From assembly GCF_006227205.1 (NCBI RefSeq), contig NZ_VCNG01000001.1:684326-748325 (forward strand): a stretch of DNA of 64,000 nucleotides. Reading direction: 5' to 3'. Below are positions 56,304 to 63,506 of the stretch, piece after piece. Both the position numbers and the translations under genes were made by a program. The DNA is from Pseudomonas sp. ICMP22404. Lineage in GTDB: Bacteria > Pseudomonadota > Gammaproteobacteria > Pseudomonadales > Pseudomonadaceae. The notes beneath the pieces are model-generated. The model saw only the letters and a list, made by a program, of their open reading frames with translations, was not told the DNA's origin and did no database searches. Within the stretch, counting starts at the first letter, position 1. Every line of letters begins with the position of its first letter.

Positions 56304-58119
56304 GGGCGTCGCTCTCCGACTGCGTTTGGGCCTGATTGCACATGACCTGCAATATCCTGAGCTCGTCCCGCACCGAATACACCACTAGTTCCCGAGCATT
56401 GGTCAAAGCGGCGATCAGCCCGCTCATCGGGCAAAAGCTGATTCTGGCAATGGTTTCGCTGGTAGTGAACAGCACATCTTGCTCACCCCGGCAGTACAGG
56501 GCGACGGTCTGCTGGTTAGGGCCGAGCAGGACCATGGAAAACTCCTCGTCCTCTCCTATCAGCAATCCCAGCCCTTTCCAGCCGGGTGCCAGGTCCACCT
56601 GTCTGGTCTGAAGGTCGGAGGCCACCATCTGCCACTTCTGTTGCCCGTCGACCAGACGCATCCATGCGCAACCGTAGAAGGCTTTGTTCCAGCGCGGACT
56701 TGCCGGGAACAGCACCTGGTCGACCTTGTCCGTGGTGCCTACCACATGGCCGGGAGATTGGCTGATCCAGGGATTGATCCGGTGGACGTACAGTCGACCG
56801 GCATCATGGCGCAGATAGGCCAGCATACTGAGATCGACCTGCGCCATACCCACCACCTTATCGGCCATCGGGTGGGTGACACCAGGCTGGTGCGGAGTAG
56901 GCAGCTTTTGGTTCTCGACCACCCAGAAGGCCAGATGACCTTGGCTGTCGAGCAGGAAAACCCTGCCGTAGGTGCCGTTGTGCAGCCACACCGCGGGCAG
57001 CAGTGTGGCAGTGCCCACGGGTAGTTGCAGTTGGTCACGTTCAGGTCGGGCGACGGGTTTGAGGCCGGTCATGTTCCAGAAAACCAGCTGCTCGTTGATG
57101 CTCAGGATCGCGCTGGGCGTGCGGCCGCGGAACATGATCGCCAGCGGCGTAGCGCAGTTGGTCCAGAGAGTGCGGCGAACGTCGAGCGGCTTTTTCTGTC
57201 GTGGAGCTGGAAGCTTGACCAACACGAGCCCGGGTTCGTCGAGCAGTTTCAGGGCGACATGGGAGCCGTTGCTAGCAATGACCGGGGGCAACGTCAGCGC
57301 AACCCTTGGAATAAGGGTCTTGACCGGGGTGCGAGCCAGCTGTCGTGCGACATCGAACTCACCCTTGATCAGTTGCAAGGCAAATCGCTGGTCGGGGTTG
57401 GGCAGGGCGACTTGTCGGGTGCTTCCGTTTTGCAACGCGAACATCAGGCTGCGGCCATCGAGGCTGCCCTGTATCTGGACCCGATGAGTACAGGAACGGG
57501 CGTCGGTAGCAGGCAGTCGCTGACCGACGAGCCAGCGTTCGCCGTTGTCATGTTCCTGTCCCGCCAGCCAGATGCGCCAGGTATGCCAGTGCTCATCGCT
57601 GACTATTTGATAAGAGCGGGCGGCGAGCAGTTGCTTCAAATGCGCAGCGCTCTTGAACTCATGCAACTGTGGCGCGTTTTGCAAAATACCCCAGCGCAGT
57701 TCGGCCCCGGCTTCGCTGGCACGGCGGGCGAGCAGGATCAGCAGCGCCAGGTGTACCAGCCGTGGTCCGCCCAGTTGCAGCGGGCCGGCGTCGAACAGCA
57801 CGACGATCATGCGGTTGGCCTGATGAGTGCGGTATTGCGGCGCCAGAAACAGATGTTCGCCAACTGCCGCTCTGCGCAGGAACTCGTCGGGCAGTTCGTC
57901 GGCCAGCAACCACTCGCTGGTCAGCAGTCGCTCATACGGGCCACGGCGTTGCAGATCGCCAAGGCCGTCGGGTTCGGGCACGCCGCCCTGCTGCATGCCG
58001 CGCAATGGGCCTAGCAACGGGTTGAGGCGTGCAAACAGGTCCGCCAACAAGGGCAACTGTTCGGGGGGAAACCAGTGCAGCCAGTCTCGCCAGGGTTGCA
58101 GGGATTGGGGTAATTGCAT
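56290..58119 (-). CDS. vWA-like / beta-propeller-like component of the ternary system
   Basis: A 609 aa protein. The N-terminal part (about 1-170) has a strand MIVVLFDAGPLQLGGPRLVHLALLI (105-129, in pieces) placed like the first strand and MIDAS loop of a von Willebrand A domain. The loop reads DAGPL instead of DxSxS, so metal binding may be lost. The C-terminal roughly 400 residues are strand-rich with repeated blocks such as AIMFRGRTPSAILSINEQLVFW and GRVFLLDSQGHLAFW (in pieces), consistent with a beta-propeller. The ATG at 58119 overlaps the upstream stop by one base (TGATG), which selects this start over the longer open frame. Confidence 0.72.
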   Translation of the reverse strand: MQLPQSLQPWRDWLHWFPPEQLPLLADLFARLNPLLGPLRGMQQGGVPEPDGLGDLQRRGPYERLLTSEWLLADELPDEFLRRAAVGEHLFLAPQYRTHQANRMIVVLFDAGPLQLGGPRLVHLALLILLARRASEAGAELRWGILQNAPQLHEFKSAAHLKQLLAARSYQIVSDEHWHTWRIWLAGQEHDNGERWLVGQRLPATDARSCTHRVQIQGSLDGRSLMFALQNGSTRQVALPNPDQRFALQLIKGEFDVARQLARTPVKTLIPRVALTLPPVIASNGSHVALKLLDEPGLVLVKLPAPRQKKPLDVRRTLWTNCATPLAIMFRGRTPSAILSINEQLVFWNMTGLKPVARPERDQLQLPVGTATLLPAVWLHNGTYGRVFLLDSQGHLAFWVVENQKLPTPHQPGVTHPMADKVVGMAQVDLSMLAYLRHDAGRLYVHRINPWISQSPGHVVGTTDKVDQVLFPASPRWNKAFYGCAWMRLVDGQQKWQMVASDLQTRQVDLAPGWKGLGLLIGEDEEFSMVLLGPNQQTVALYCRGEQDVLFTTSETIARISFCPMSGLIAALTNARELVVYSVRDELRILQVMCNQAQTQSESDAHVRT

Positions 58120-58565
58120 CAGCGACCTGCCCAACCATTCTGAATGCGTTGCAGATGCCGGGCCGTGACGGGCAGGCATCGGTCGAGCGGCACCACTGCC
58201 CTGGGGGCATGCCACAGCAGCAGTGGCGCACGCGCGAATCGGCCGAGCAGCGCTTGTCCCATCAGGTCCAGCGGTGCATCGGGTTCCCAACTGGTGGGCA
58301 ACCAGAGACCGGGTGCGGCGGGCTCGGTGCAGGCGTAGTCCACACCTTCGACCCACGGCAGGTCGTCGGCATTGCCTGTGACGATCAGCACGTCACGGTT
58401 GGCAGTAGCATGCAGCCGCATGGTCTGGTCTTCGGGCATGCGCAGCAACCGTGCGAGCAGGCGCGCAGCGACTTCGCCCCAAGCCACGGCGGCCTGTGCT
58501 CGACCTGGCTCGGGCCGTACTCGCCAGTTCCAATCGATGGCAATGGCGTCGGCCATGTTCGTCAT
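58119..58565 (-). CDS. bpX5-like small component of the ternary system
   Basis: A 148 aa soluble protein without motifs of known enzymes, rich in Trp, Arg and Pro (AIDWNWRVRPEPGRAQ at the start; GLWLPTSWEPDAPLDLMGQ centrally). It resembles the bpX5 family by size, position between the MoxR and vWA-like genes, and general character; certainty is moderate. The start overlaps the MoxR stop by four bases (ATGA) and its stop overlaps the next start, so the three are translated as a coupled unit. Confidence 0.65.
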   Translation of the reverse strand: MTNMADAIAIDWNWRVRPEPGRAQAAVAWGEVAARLLARLLRMPEDQTMRLHATANRDVLIVTGNADDLPWVEGVDYACTEPAAPGLWLPTSWEPDAPLDLMGQALLGRFARAPLLLWHAPRAVVPLDRCLPVTARHLQRIQNGWAGR

Positions 58566-59683
58566 GCCTGGTTTGTCAGCAGATGGGCCACTTGTCCGCG
58601 TGCCTCATACAGGCGCGGGGGAATGGTCTGGATGTTGAAGTTGGCATCGATTTCGCGCAGCAGCGCTTCCAACAACGGGGATGCGGGCGGTTCGCTGCGA
58701 GCCAGATAATCCTCTGCCGTTTCAAGCAGACGATGCAGGCGAGCCATCGGTTGCAGCGTCGCCTCCTCGACGGCACTGAACAAATGGCTGTTGCTGCACT
58801 GGGCAAAAAGATCCTGCAAAACCTCGCGACCGTGTTGCTGGATCTCCCGGGTTGGCAGCACATAAAGCAACGGCCAGAGGTCGGCTTCGCTGGCTTGCAG
58901 GTGCCCGCGCAGCAAAGCCGCCGCTGCGATCAGACGCTGGGATTTGACGATACGTCGGTCAGATAGCTGTATACCGGCCTCTCGCAACCGGCGGATGGCC
59001 TGTGCCAGCGCTGGCCGCACCAGTGACAAATCGACGTCCTTGAGCGCATGGCCCAGCGTGTCCAGCTGAGTCAGCCCCAGCAGTTGTGGAACCGGGCGCT
59101 GCTCCGACTGCCAGCCGCCGGCCAGCATTGCTTCGAGCTGGTTGTCGGGGACTGCGTCCACGAAGAGATGCAGCAGAAAGCGGTCGCCGAAGGCCGCCAG
59201 CGATTCGTCGTCGGGCAGACCGTTCGCCGCTGCGACACATACGCGCAAGGGGCACTGGACCTGGGTGTGACCCCGGCGGAAACGTCGTTCGTTGAGAACG
59301 CCAAGCAGGGTGTTGAGGATGGCCGTCGAGCCCAGGAACACTTCATCCAGGAACACGATGTCGGCTTCGGGCAGCATGCCGCTGATATCGGTTTCCACAG
59401 TGCCTTCGCGCAGCTTCTTCAGGTCGACCGTACCAAACAGCTCCGAAGGTTCGGTGAAGCGCCCCAACAGATACTCGAAATAGCGACCGCCCATGGACTG
59501 CGCAACCCGACGCACCACAGCGCTTTTCGCCGTGCCGGGCGGACCCACCACCAGAATGTGTTCTTGGGCGACAGCCGCCAATACGATCAACTCGGCCAAC
59601 TGCTCGCGGCCGACCAGGCCCTCAGTGGCGGCGCGAACGGCGTGACGGATCTGACTGGCGGCGAGGTTGAGCGAAGCGGACAT
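58562..59683 (-). CDS. MoxR-type AAA+ ATPase of the ternary system
   Basis: A 373 aa AAA+ ATPase of the MoxR group. Walker A GPPGTAKS (47-54), Walker B VFLDEVF (110-116), and a sensor-type AAANGLPDDESLAAFGDRFLLHLF segment with the arginine-finger region. The C-terminal lid is helical. The start at 59683 is chosen because AAGGAAG lies seven bases upstream; ten additional codons to 59713 are possible. MoxR ATPases work with vWA proteins as remodelling chaperones. In the ternary systems the ATPase is thought to drive a conflict response with bpX and vWA partners. It is the first gene of the operon and divergent from the gene at 59907. Confidence 0.88.
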   Translation of the reverse strand: MSASLNLAASQIRHAVRAATEGLVGREQLAELIVLAAVAQEHILVVGPPGTAKSAVVRRVAQSMGGRYFEYLLGRFTEPSELFGTVDLKKLREGTVETDISGMLPEADIVFLDEVFLGSTAILNTLLGVLNERRFRRGHTQVQCPLRVCVAAANGLPDDESLAAFGDRFLLHLFVDAVPDNQLEAMLAGGWQSEQRPVPQLLGLTQLDTLGHALKDVDLSLVRPALAQAIRRLREAGIQLSDRRIVKSQRLIAAAALLRGHLQASEADLWPLLYVLPTREIQQHGREVLQDLFAQCSNSHLFSAVEEATLQPMARLHRLLETAEDYLARSEPPASPLLEALLREIDANFNIQTIPPRLYEARGQVAHLLTNQA

Positions 59684-59847
59684 GGGGCATCTTCCTTGAA
59701 TCTGGAGGGGCACATCTTGCCTGAAGGAGAGGGTGGGCTGGCAAGTTCATCGGCATGTGAGGCGCAAGCTTGAGGCGGTGTGCGCCATTGCCTCGTCACT
59801 CATGGCCTCATGCGTCCATGCACTTTGCCTAGCAAAGGTGAAATGAT

Positions 59848-59876
59848 TTGAATCCAATGCGCTCGTTGTAGAGAAT
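59848..59876 (+). promoter_or_regulatory. Candidate sigma-70 promoter of the 159 aa gene
   Basis: TTGAAT (59848-59853), a 17-base spacer, GAGAAT (59871-59876), then the gene about 30 bases on. Reasonable but not strong. The ternary-system promoter must lie in the same 224-base divergent gap; no clear minus-strand match was picked. Confidence 0.4.
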
Positions 59877-59906
59877 CGCCGCCTTTACCTCGAAAGGATA
59901 CGAGTG

Positions 59907-60386
59907 ATGAAGTTCGAAGGGACTTTCCAATACATGGGCAATCACGGGATCGTCTTCAACGTCTCGCAGATCACCCTCACCGACAGCGAACGCGGACGCC
60001 TGCGCGAGCTGCATTTTGGCGAGGCGAAAAGCGCCCACTATGAGGTCAACAGCAAGGTCGTCGAGGTGTACGACAAGATGCAGGCCAAGAACCTGCCTTG
60101 TGTGATGATGATCGGCATCTCCAAGCCGCTGACCCGACAACAGGGCGATGTCCTCAATGCCCAGCGCACCACGATCGCCAATCTTGCTGCCTCTGCTTTC
60201 ACTGCTACCACCAGTGCCGTGGCCTCCACTTATGTGGGGGTTCCTGTTGGAATCGGTGTGCGCATGTATGCCAATGAAATTCTTCCCACCTACCATGCGG
60301 GCGACGTGCTGGTGAGTATCGAGGCGCAGGTCAATGGCGGCATCGGCCCGCAACGCAGCTTCTCGACATTGATCATCAAGACCTGA
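59907..60386 (+). CDS. Unknown protein (159 aa), paired with a small membrane protein
   Basis: Not recognised. ATG at 59907 with AAAGGA eight bases upstream; an in-frame GTG three bases earlier is too close to that site. Residues 1-95 look soluble and mixed alpha/beta (MKFEGTFQYMGNHGIVFN). About 100-130 is an Ala/Thr/Val/Gly-rich weakly hydrophobic stretch (NLAASAFTATTSAVAS, VGVPVGIGV), like a glycine-zipper or pore-forming helix. The C-terminus (PTYHAGDVLVSIE to SFSTLIIKT) is strand-rich. The 80 aa gene follows after 12 bases. A decayed copy of the junction lies at 52.5 kb. The position divergent to the MoxR operon suggests a functional tie, but this is inference. Confidence 0.75.
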   Translation: MKFEGTFQYMGNHGIVFNVSQITLTDSERGRLRELHFGEAKSAHYEVNSKVVEVYDKMQAKNLPCVMMIGISKPLTRQQGDVLNAQRTTIANLAASAFTATTSAVASTYVGVPVGIGVRMYANEILPTYHAGDVLVSIEAQVNGGIGPQRSFSTLIIKT

Positions 60387-60398
60387 CGGGAGAGATAC

Positions 60399-60641
60399 AT
60401 GTCCGACATTACCCAGATGATTATTGCCATGGTGATGTACTTTCTATTCGATCAGTTTCTCAAGCCGTATCTGCTGCGCAAGTGGCTGGGAGTGGCGTTG
60501 GTGGCGGCGGGTGCGGTTGGCTGCGTTGTGGCAGGTCAGAGCCGTCTGTTGGGGTTTGATCTGGGATTGCTGTCGGTTTTTGCCGTCGGGATGGGGGTGG
60601 GATTGTTCATGAGGCGGCGGCGGTTTGAGCAGATTGGCTGA
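60399..60641 (+). CDS. Small integral membrane protein (80 aa), partner of the 159 aa protein
   Basis: Not recognised. Three hydrophobic segments (about 5-22 MIIAMVMYFLFDQFL, 29-46 WLGVALVAAGAVGCVVAG, 52-70 LGFDLGLLSVFAVGMGVGLF, each in part) and a basic C-terminus (MRRRRFEQIG). GGGAG lies eight bases upstream of the ATG, and the gap to the preceding stop is 12 bases, so the pair is an operon. It could be a membrane anchor or immunity-type partner. Confidence 0.75.
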   Translation: MSDITQMIIAMVMYFLFDQFLKPYLLRKWLGVALVAAGAVGCVVAGQSRLLGFDLGLLSVFAVGMGVGLFMRRRRFEQIG

Positions 60642-60645
60642 AGCA

Positions 60646-60711
60646 GAGCGGGCAGATTTGCCCCGTGGCGAGGGAGCTTGCTCCCGCTTGAGTGCGAAGC
60701 GCTCATAAAAC
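60646..60711. repeat. Accessory-region repeat, copy 2
   Basis: agagcgggcagatttgccccgtggcgagggagcttgctcccgcttgagtgcgaagcgctcataaaa (in overlapping pieces of fewer than 20 bases). It is nearly identical over about 65 bases to 62477-62542. Two hairpins: GGGAGC/GCTCCC and GAGTGC/GCGCTC. Confidence 0.88.
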
Positions 60712-60902
60712 CCACCACGCCCCAATGTCCTGGCCGAAGCGGTCGGTGGACTGCTGGCGGACAGAGAGTGTCCTGCTAACCTTTTTCTGTAGTCGGACTC
60801 ATTGTCGCCAAGCGGCGTTTCCCTAAATAGGTTTACGGTTGCCGCAACAAGAAACGCGACATGACATGGCACCTGATGAAAGAGAGTGGTAGGAGTAGCG
60901 CC

Positions 60903-61262
60903 GTGAAATTCCGATGCCCTGGCTGTGGTTATATCGTAGACAGCCTTCCGCCGACCCATAAGTGCCCGAAATGCGATGAGTTTTCCCGCGATTGGTTGAT
61001 TTATGACTGGGAGGGCTTTGCTTCAATCAAACGCCGTCATATTAAGTACGACCTTTTAATAATTGGCATGATTCTAATTAATCTGCTTGCGGGAATTACC
61101 TTAAGGTCAACCAATGTATTTCAGTGGTTAGCCAACTTATTAATTATCCCAGCCGTCATCAGTTTGTTTTATTGTCGAAGGCAGCTTGGAAGAAAATCGG
61201 AATACGAAGGGCATAAAGGTGGGACTGTATTTCCTTGGTTTATCGGTATAGGAGGGATCTAA
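60903..61262 (+). CDS. Zinc-ribbon membrane protein (119 aa)
   Basis: GTG start at 60903 with AGGAG seven bases upstream; the longer frame from an upstream ATG lacks a ribosome site. The N-terminus is a rubredoxin-like zinc ribbon (FRCPGCGYIVDSLPPTHKCPKC, Cys at about 4, 7, 20 and 23). Two membrane spans follow (about 47-66 and 74-92). The sequence from 61020 to 61200 is markedly AT-rich (for example attaagtacgaccttttaat), unlike the surrounding genome, so recent acquisition is likely. Function is unknown. Confidence 0.72.
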   Translation: MKFRCPGCGYIVDSLPPTHKCPKCDEFSRDWLIYDWEGFASIKRRHIKYDLLIIGMILINLLAGITLRSTNVFQWLANLLIIPAVISLFYCRRQLGRKSEYEGHKGGTVFPWFIGIGGI

Positions 61263-61492
61263 TACGGCCGATAACTCCAGAGGTCTCCATGTGTCTGGAT
61301 GCCCACGAACCCTCCTTTTACGACCAAACGCCCACCCAGTGAGCGCGTGTCGATGATCCAGCAAAAGTCTGGTGAGGACGATTGGGCGCTGACCGGTTCC
61401 TGTATGGTCTGGGGCGAGGTTAATCGATAGGCATCTGGCCTGAAAGTGCGCGGGGCCCCCGCCGAGGGTGCTGAAAGAAGATGGCAACACAT
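61259..61492 (-). CDS. Possible small protein coupled to the DUF1963 gene (77 aa)
   Basis: The ATG shares its A with the stop of the DUF1963 gene (TGATG), the classical coupling arrangement. The C-terminal half (FCWIIDTRSLGGRLVV, then GGFVGIQTHGDLWSYRPY) looks like a genuine globular protein. The first 20 residues are less convincing, so it may be the tail of a decayed gene. An alternative minus-strand frame over the same bases reads less like protein. Converges with the zinc-ribbon gene, overlapping by four bases. Confidence 0.42.
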   Translation of the reverse strand: MCCHLLSAPSAGAPRTFRPDAYRLTSPQTIQEPVSAQSSSPDFCWIIDTRSLGGRLVVKGGFVGIQTHGDLWSYRPY

Positions 61493-62187
61493 CAGTAAAA
61501 ATCATAATAAAGCGCCCACTCCCCAGTTTCGTTGTGCTTCCAGAACATCAGGCTCCCACTGTCGACCACGTTCAGATTGATCTTCGCGTCTGATGAGATC
61601 TGGAACACAAACTCAAAGCCTTCACCCGGATCGACACCCGACTGACAGAAAGAGGGGTAACCGCCGAACTTGTGTTCGTAGGAGTGGGTGACCAAGTCGT
61701 AATAGCTCTGTATCTCGCCCGCGCGTTCCAGCGCGAGGATTGCTTGCTCAAGGTCCTCTGGCACACCACCGCCATCCCAGAGTGGAAAGTCCTCCGGTAC
61801 CGCTTGCGCTTTCAGTGGGAAGGGTTTGAGAAATGCACCCGCCACCGGCAGAGACTTGCGTACCAACACATCATCCGGCCCATATTCACGGATGACCCAA
61901 TTATTCCCCATTGGCTCAAAGTGCTCGGGAAACGGGTTTGAAATGAACACCGTCAGCACACGAACCCCCGCCAGCAGCGGATTGTTGACGGGCAGGGCGG
62001 GCAGGTAAAACTGTGCATAGGGGAGCAATGGTTGCCCTGCCTGGTTGGCGGGCAGCCCTTCATCCGGCCGGAACAGGAAGACCTTGCCCAGCCAGCTTTC
62101 TTCATCGGTGCCGGTAGGGCGAAAGCCGCCGGCAATTAGCTTTACGGCGGGGCGGGCTAGGCGTTGTTTGATTTCCTGGATGTCCAT
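61492..62187 (-). CDS. DUF1963 (YwqG-like) protein
   Basis: A 231 aa cytosolic protein with the DUF1963 pattern: DEESWLGKVFLFRPDEGLP, LLPYAQFYLPALP, GVRVLTVFIS centrally and the terminal HKFGGYPSFCQSGV, FVFQISSDAKINLNVVDSGSLMFW (in parts). The start at 62187 (MDIQEIKQRLARP) follows a GGAAGGG site; 46 upstream codons of the open frame are non-coding. The family is of unknown function and common in accessory and toxin-immunity neighbourhoods. Confidence 0.8.
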   Translation of the reverse strand: MDIQEIKQRLARPAVKLIAGGFRPTGTDEESWLGKVFLFRPDEGLPANQAGQPLLPYAQFYLPALPVNNPLLAGVRVLTVFISNPFPEHFEPMGNNWVIREYGPDDVLVRKSLPVAGAFLKPFPLKAQAVPEDFPLWDGGGVPEDLEQAILALERAGEIQSYYDLVTHSYEHKFGGYPSFCQSGVDPGEGFEFVFQISSDAKINLNVVDSGSLMFWKHNETGEWALYYDFY

Positions 62188-62594
62188 GGATGTAACCCTT
62201 CCTTTTGCTACAGGTGTAAAGGCCGCAGATTGGCGGTGTGCGGGCTCGGGTGGCAGCGCTTTTCTCCTGAGCCAGGGTGCATCGGTGGCTTCCAGGAGTG
62301 GGATTTCGCACACAGCACGGGCCACGACCTTCCTGAAGGTCTTACCTGTGTCTGAGCGTCATCGATACCGGCTCGGCCAGTGGTGAGGAGACGATAGAGC
62401 CCAATGGCAAGGCGGACAAGCCGGCGGATTCGAGTTTAGTTAGCTGAGTAGCGCTTCGAGCAGGCAGACTGAAAAAAAGCGGGCAGATTCGCCCCGTGGC
62501 GAGGGAGCTTGCTCCCGCTTGAGTGCGAAGCACTCACAAAAATCTATCAAGCGCCGCCTCCCTTGTGGTGAGGGGATTCATCCCCTGGCGCCCG
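62188..62594. other. Degraded intergenic sequence with one coding-like fragment
   Basis: About 400 bases with no intact gene. It includes the DUF1963 promoter region, a plus-strand open stretch at 62352-62447 (31 codons: LSVIDTGSASGEETIEPNG then KADKPADSSLVS, stop) that reads like a protein C-terminus but has no start, and the repeat at 62477-62542. Probably decayed remnants. Confidence 0.4.
62477..62542. repeat. Accessory-region repeat, copy 3
   Basis: Matches copy 2 (60646-60711) over about 65 bases with three or four differences (gattcg for gatttg; gcactcacaaa for gcgctcataaa). It retains both hairpins. Confidence 0.88.
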
Positions 62595-62859
62595 GAATTT
62601 GCCGCCGCCAACCCGACTCTGCCGAGGTGGTTTCTCGACGACCGTACCGAGCTCTCGTTGCGGCTGGCCGAGCTGCGCATGCCGGTCCTGCTGCTGTGGG
62701 GCAATGCGGATCCGATCAGCCCCGTTCGAGTTGGTCAGCGTCTTGCTCAACGGTTGCCCACGCGCAGTTGCATGTTTCCCTGGCGCCGATCACAGCCGGG
62801 GCTTTACCCATGCAGATGCAGTCGCGAGCTTGATCGACAGCCATCTGGTCCGTGGCTGA
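62595..62859 (+). pseudogene. Broken alpha/beta hydrolase (C-terminal fragment, frameshifted)
   Basis: Frame 1 reads FAAANPTLPRWFLDD then LRMPVLLLWGNADPISPVR (catalytic acid Asp in GNADPISP). After about 62755 the family-like reading moves to another frame: AVACFPGADHSRGFTHADA then VASLIDSHLVRG (catalytic His in GADHSRG), then TGA. The N-terminal two-thirds with the nucleophile Ser is absent. A truncation plus a frameshift make it non-functional. A gene degraded during rearrangement of the accessory region. Confidence 0.75.
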
Positions 62860-62885
62860 GCGGTAATAGATCCGCCGCTTCCTAA

Positions 62886-62904
62886 CGGTATATTCTGGAT
62901 ACCG
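62886..62904. promoter_or_regulatory. Candidate HxlR operator upstream of the regulator gene
   Basis: CGGTAT (62886-62891) and ATACCG (62899-62904) form a dyad with a 7-base spacer, about 50 bases upstream of the HxlR gene. The same half-sites are fused as CGGTATACCG at 63507-63516 upstream of the reductase gene. Confidence 0.5.
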
Positions 62905-62953
62905 GCGACGAATAGAAAGCCCAAGATCGCCTTGGCATCCAGAGGAAACCGCA

Positions 62954-63361
62954 ATGCTCGAAATCGAACCCCAATGCTTTTCATCGGCATGCCCCAGCCG
63001 TGCCCTCTTCGAGCAGATATCTGACAAGTGGTCGATGATGGTGTTAGTCGTGCTGGACGAGGGCCCGCAGCGTTTCAATGCAATCAGGCGCAGGCTGGAG
63101 GGCGTTACCCAGAAGGCGCTGACGCAGTGCTTGCGCCGTCTCGAGCGCAATGGCCTGGTGTCGCGCCAGGTGATATCGCTCTCGCCAGTGGCGGTGCAAT
63201 ACCAGATCACAGCGCTTGGTCGCACGTTGCAACGGCCCCTGAGCCAACTCCATGAATGGACACTTGTAAAACTGTCCGAAGTTGAAGCCGCCAGGGAAAT
63301 ATTCGACCAGGCCAAAGACGTGTCAGGGCTTGCGATCGCGTCGTTTTCCCAACCTGGTTGA
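62954..63361 (+). CDS. HxlR-family transcriptional regulator
   Basis: A 135 aa winged-helix regulator. HxlR hallmarks: CPSRALFEQISDKWSMMVL near residues 13-31 (conserved Cys and DKW), GPQRFNAIRRRLEGVTQKALTQCLRRLERNGLVSR in consecutive blocks, and YQITALGRTL. The two N-terminal Cys (9 and 13) could sense quinones or reactive aldehydes, as in YodB/QorR. The Old Yellow Enzyme gene downstream is a natural target for such a sensor. The native start follows a GAGGAAA site. Confidence 0.9.
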   Translation: MLEIEPQCFSSACPSRALFEQISDKWSMMVLVVLDEGPQRFNAIRRRLEGVTQKALTQCLRRLERNGLVSRQVISLSPVAVQYQITALGRTLQRPLSQLHEWTLVKLSEVEAAREIFDQAKDVSGLAIASFSQPG

Positions 63362-63403
63362 TCGGATCGGACGCGAGTAACCCAGCCATATTTTGATCCG
63401 CTG

Positions 63404-63428
63404 AACGACAGGCATTGCGCCTGTCGTT
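63404..63428 (+). terminator. Hairpin terminator after the HxlR gene
   Basis: AACGACAGGC-attgc-GCCTGTCGTT: a perfect 10-base stem, followed only by ttgag. It begins 43 bases after the stop. Weak T-run, so efficiency is uncertain. Confidence 0.65.
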
Positions 63429-63506
63429 TGAGATATCCGCCTGGAAACCAGGTTTCCTCAGACCTACTAACGCGACTCAAGGTGCCTGATTGACGCCAGA
63501 TTTATT

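Noticed and set aside
61140..61505. A 121-codon minus-strand frame overlapping the DUF1963 gene end
   Set aside because: The competing 77-codon frame is coupled by TGATG and reads more like protein. This frame also extends across the convergent zinc-ribbon gene.
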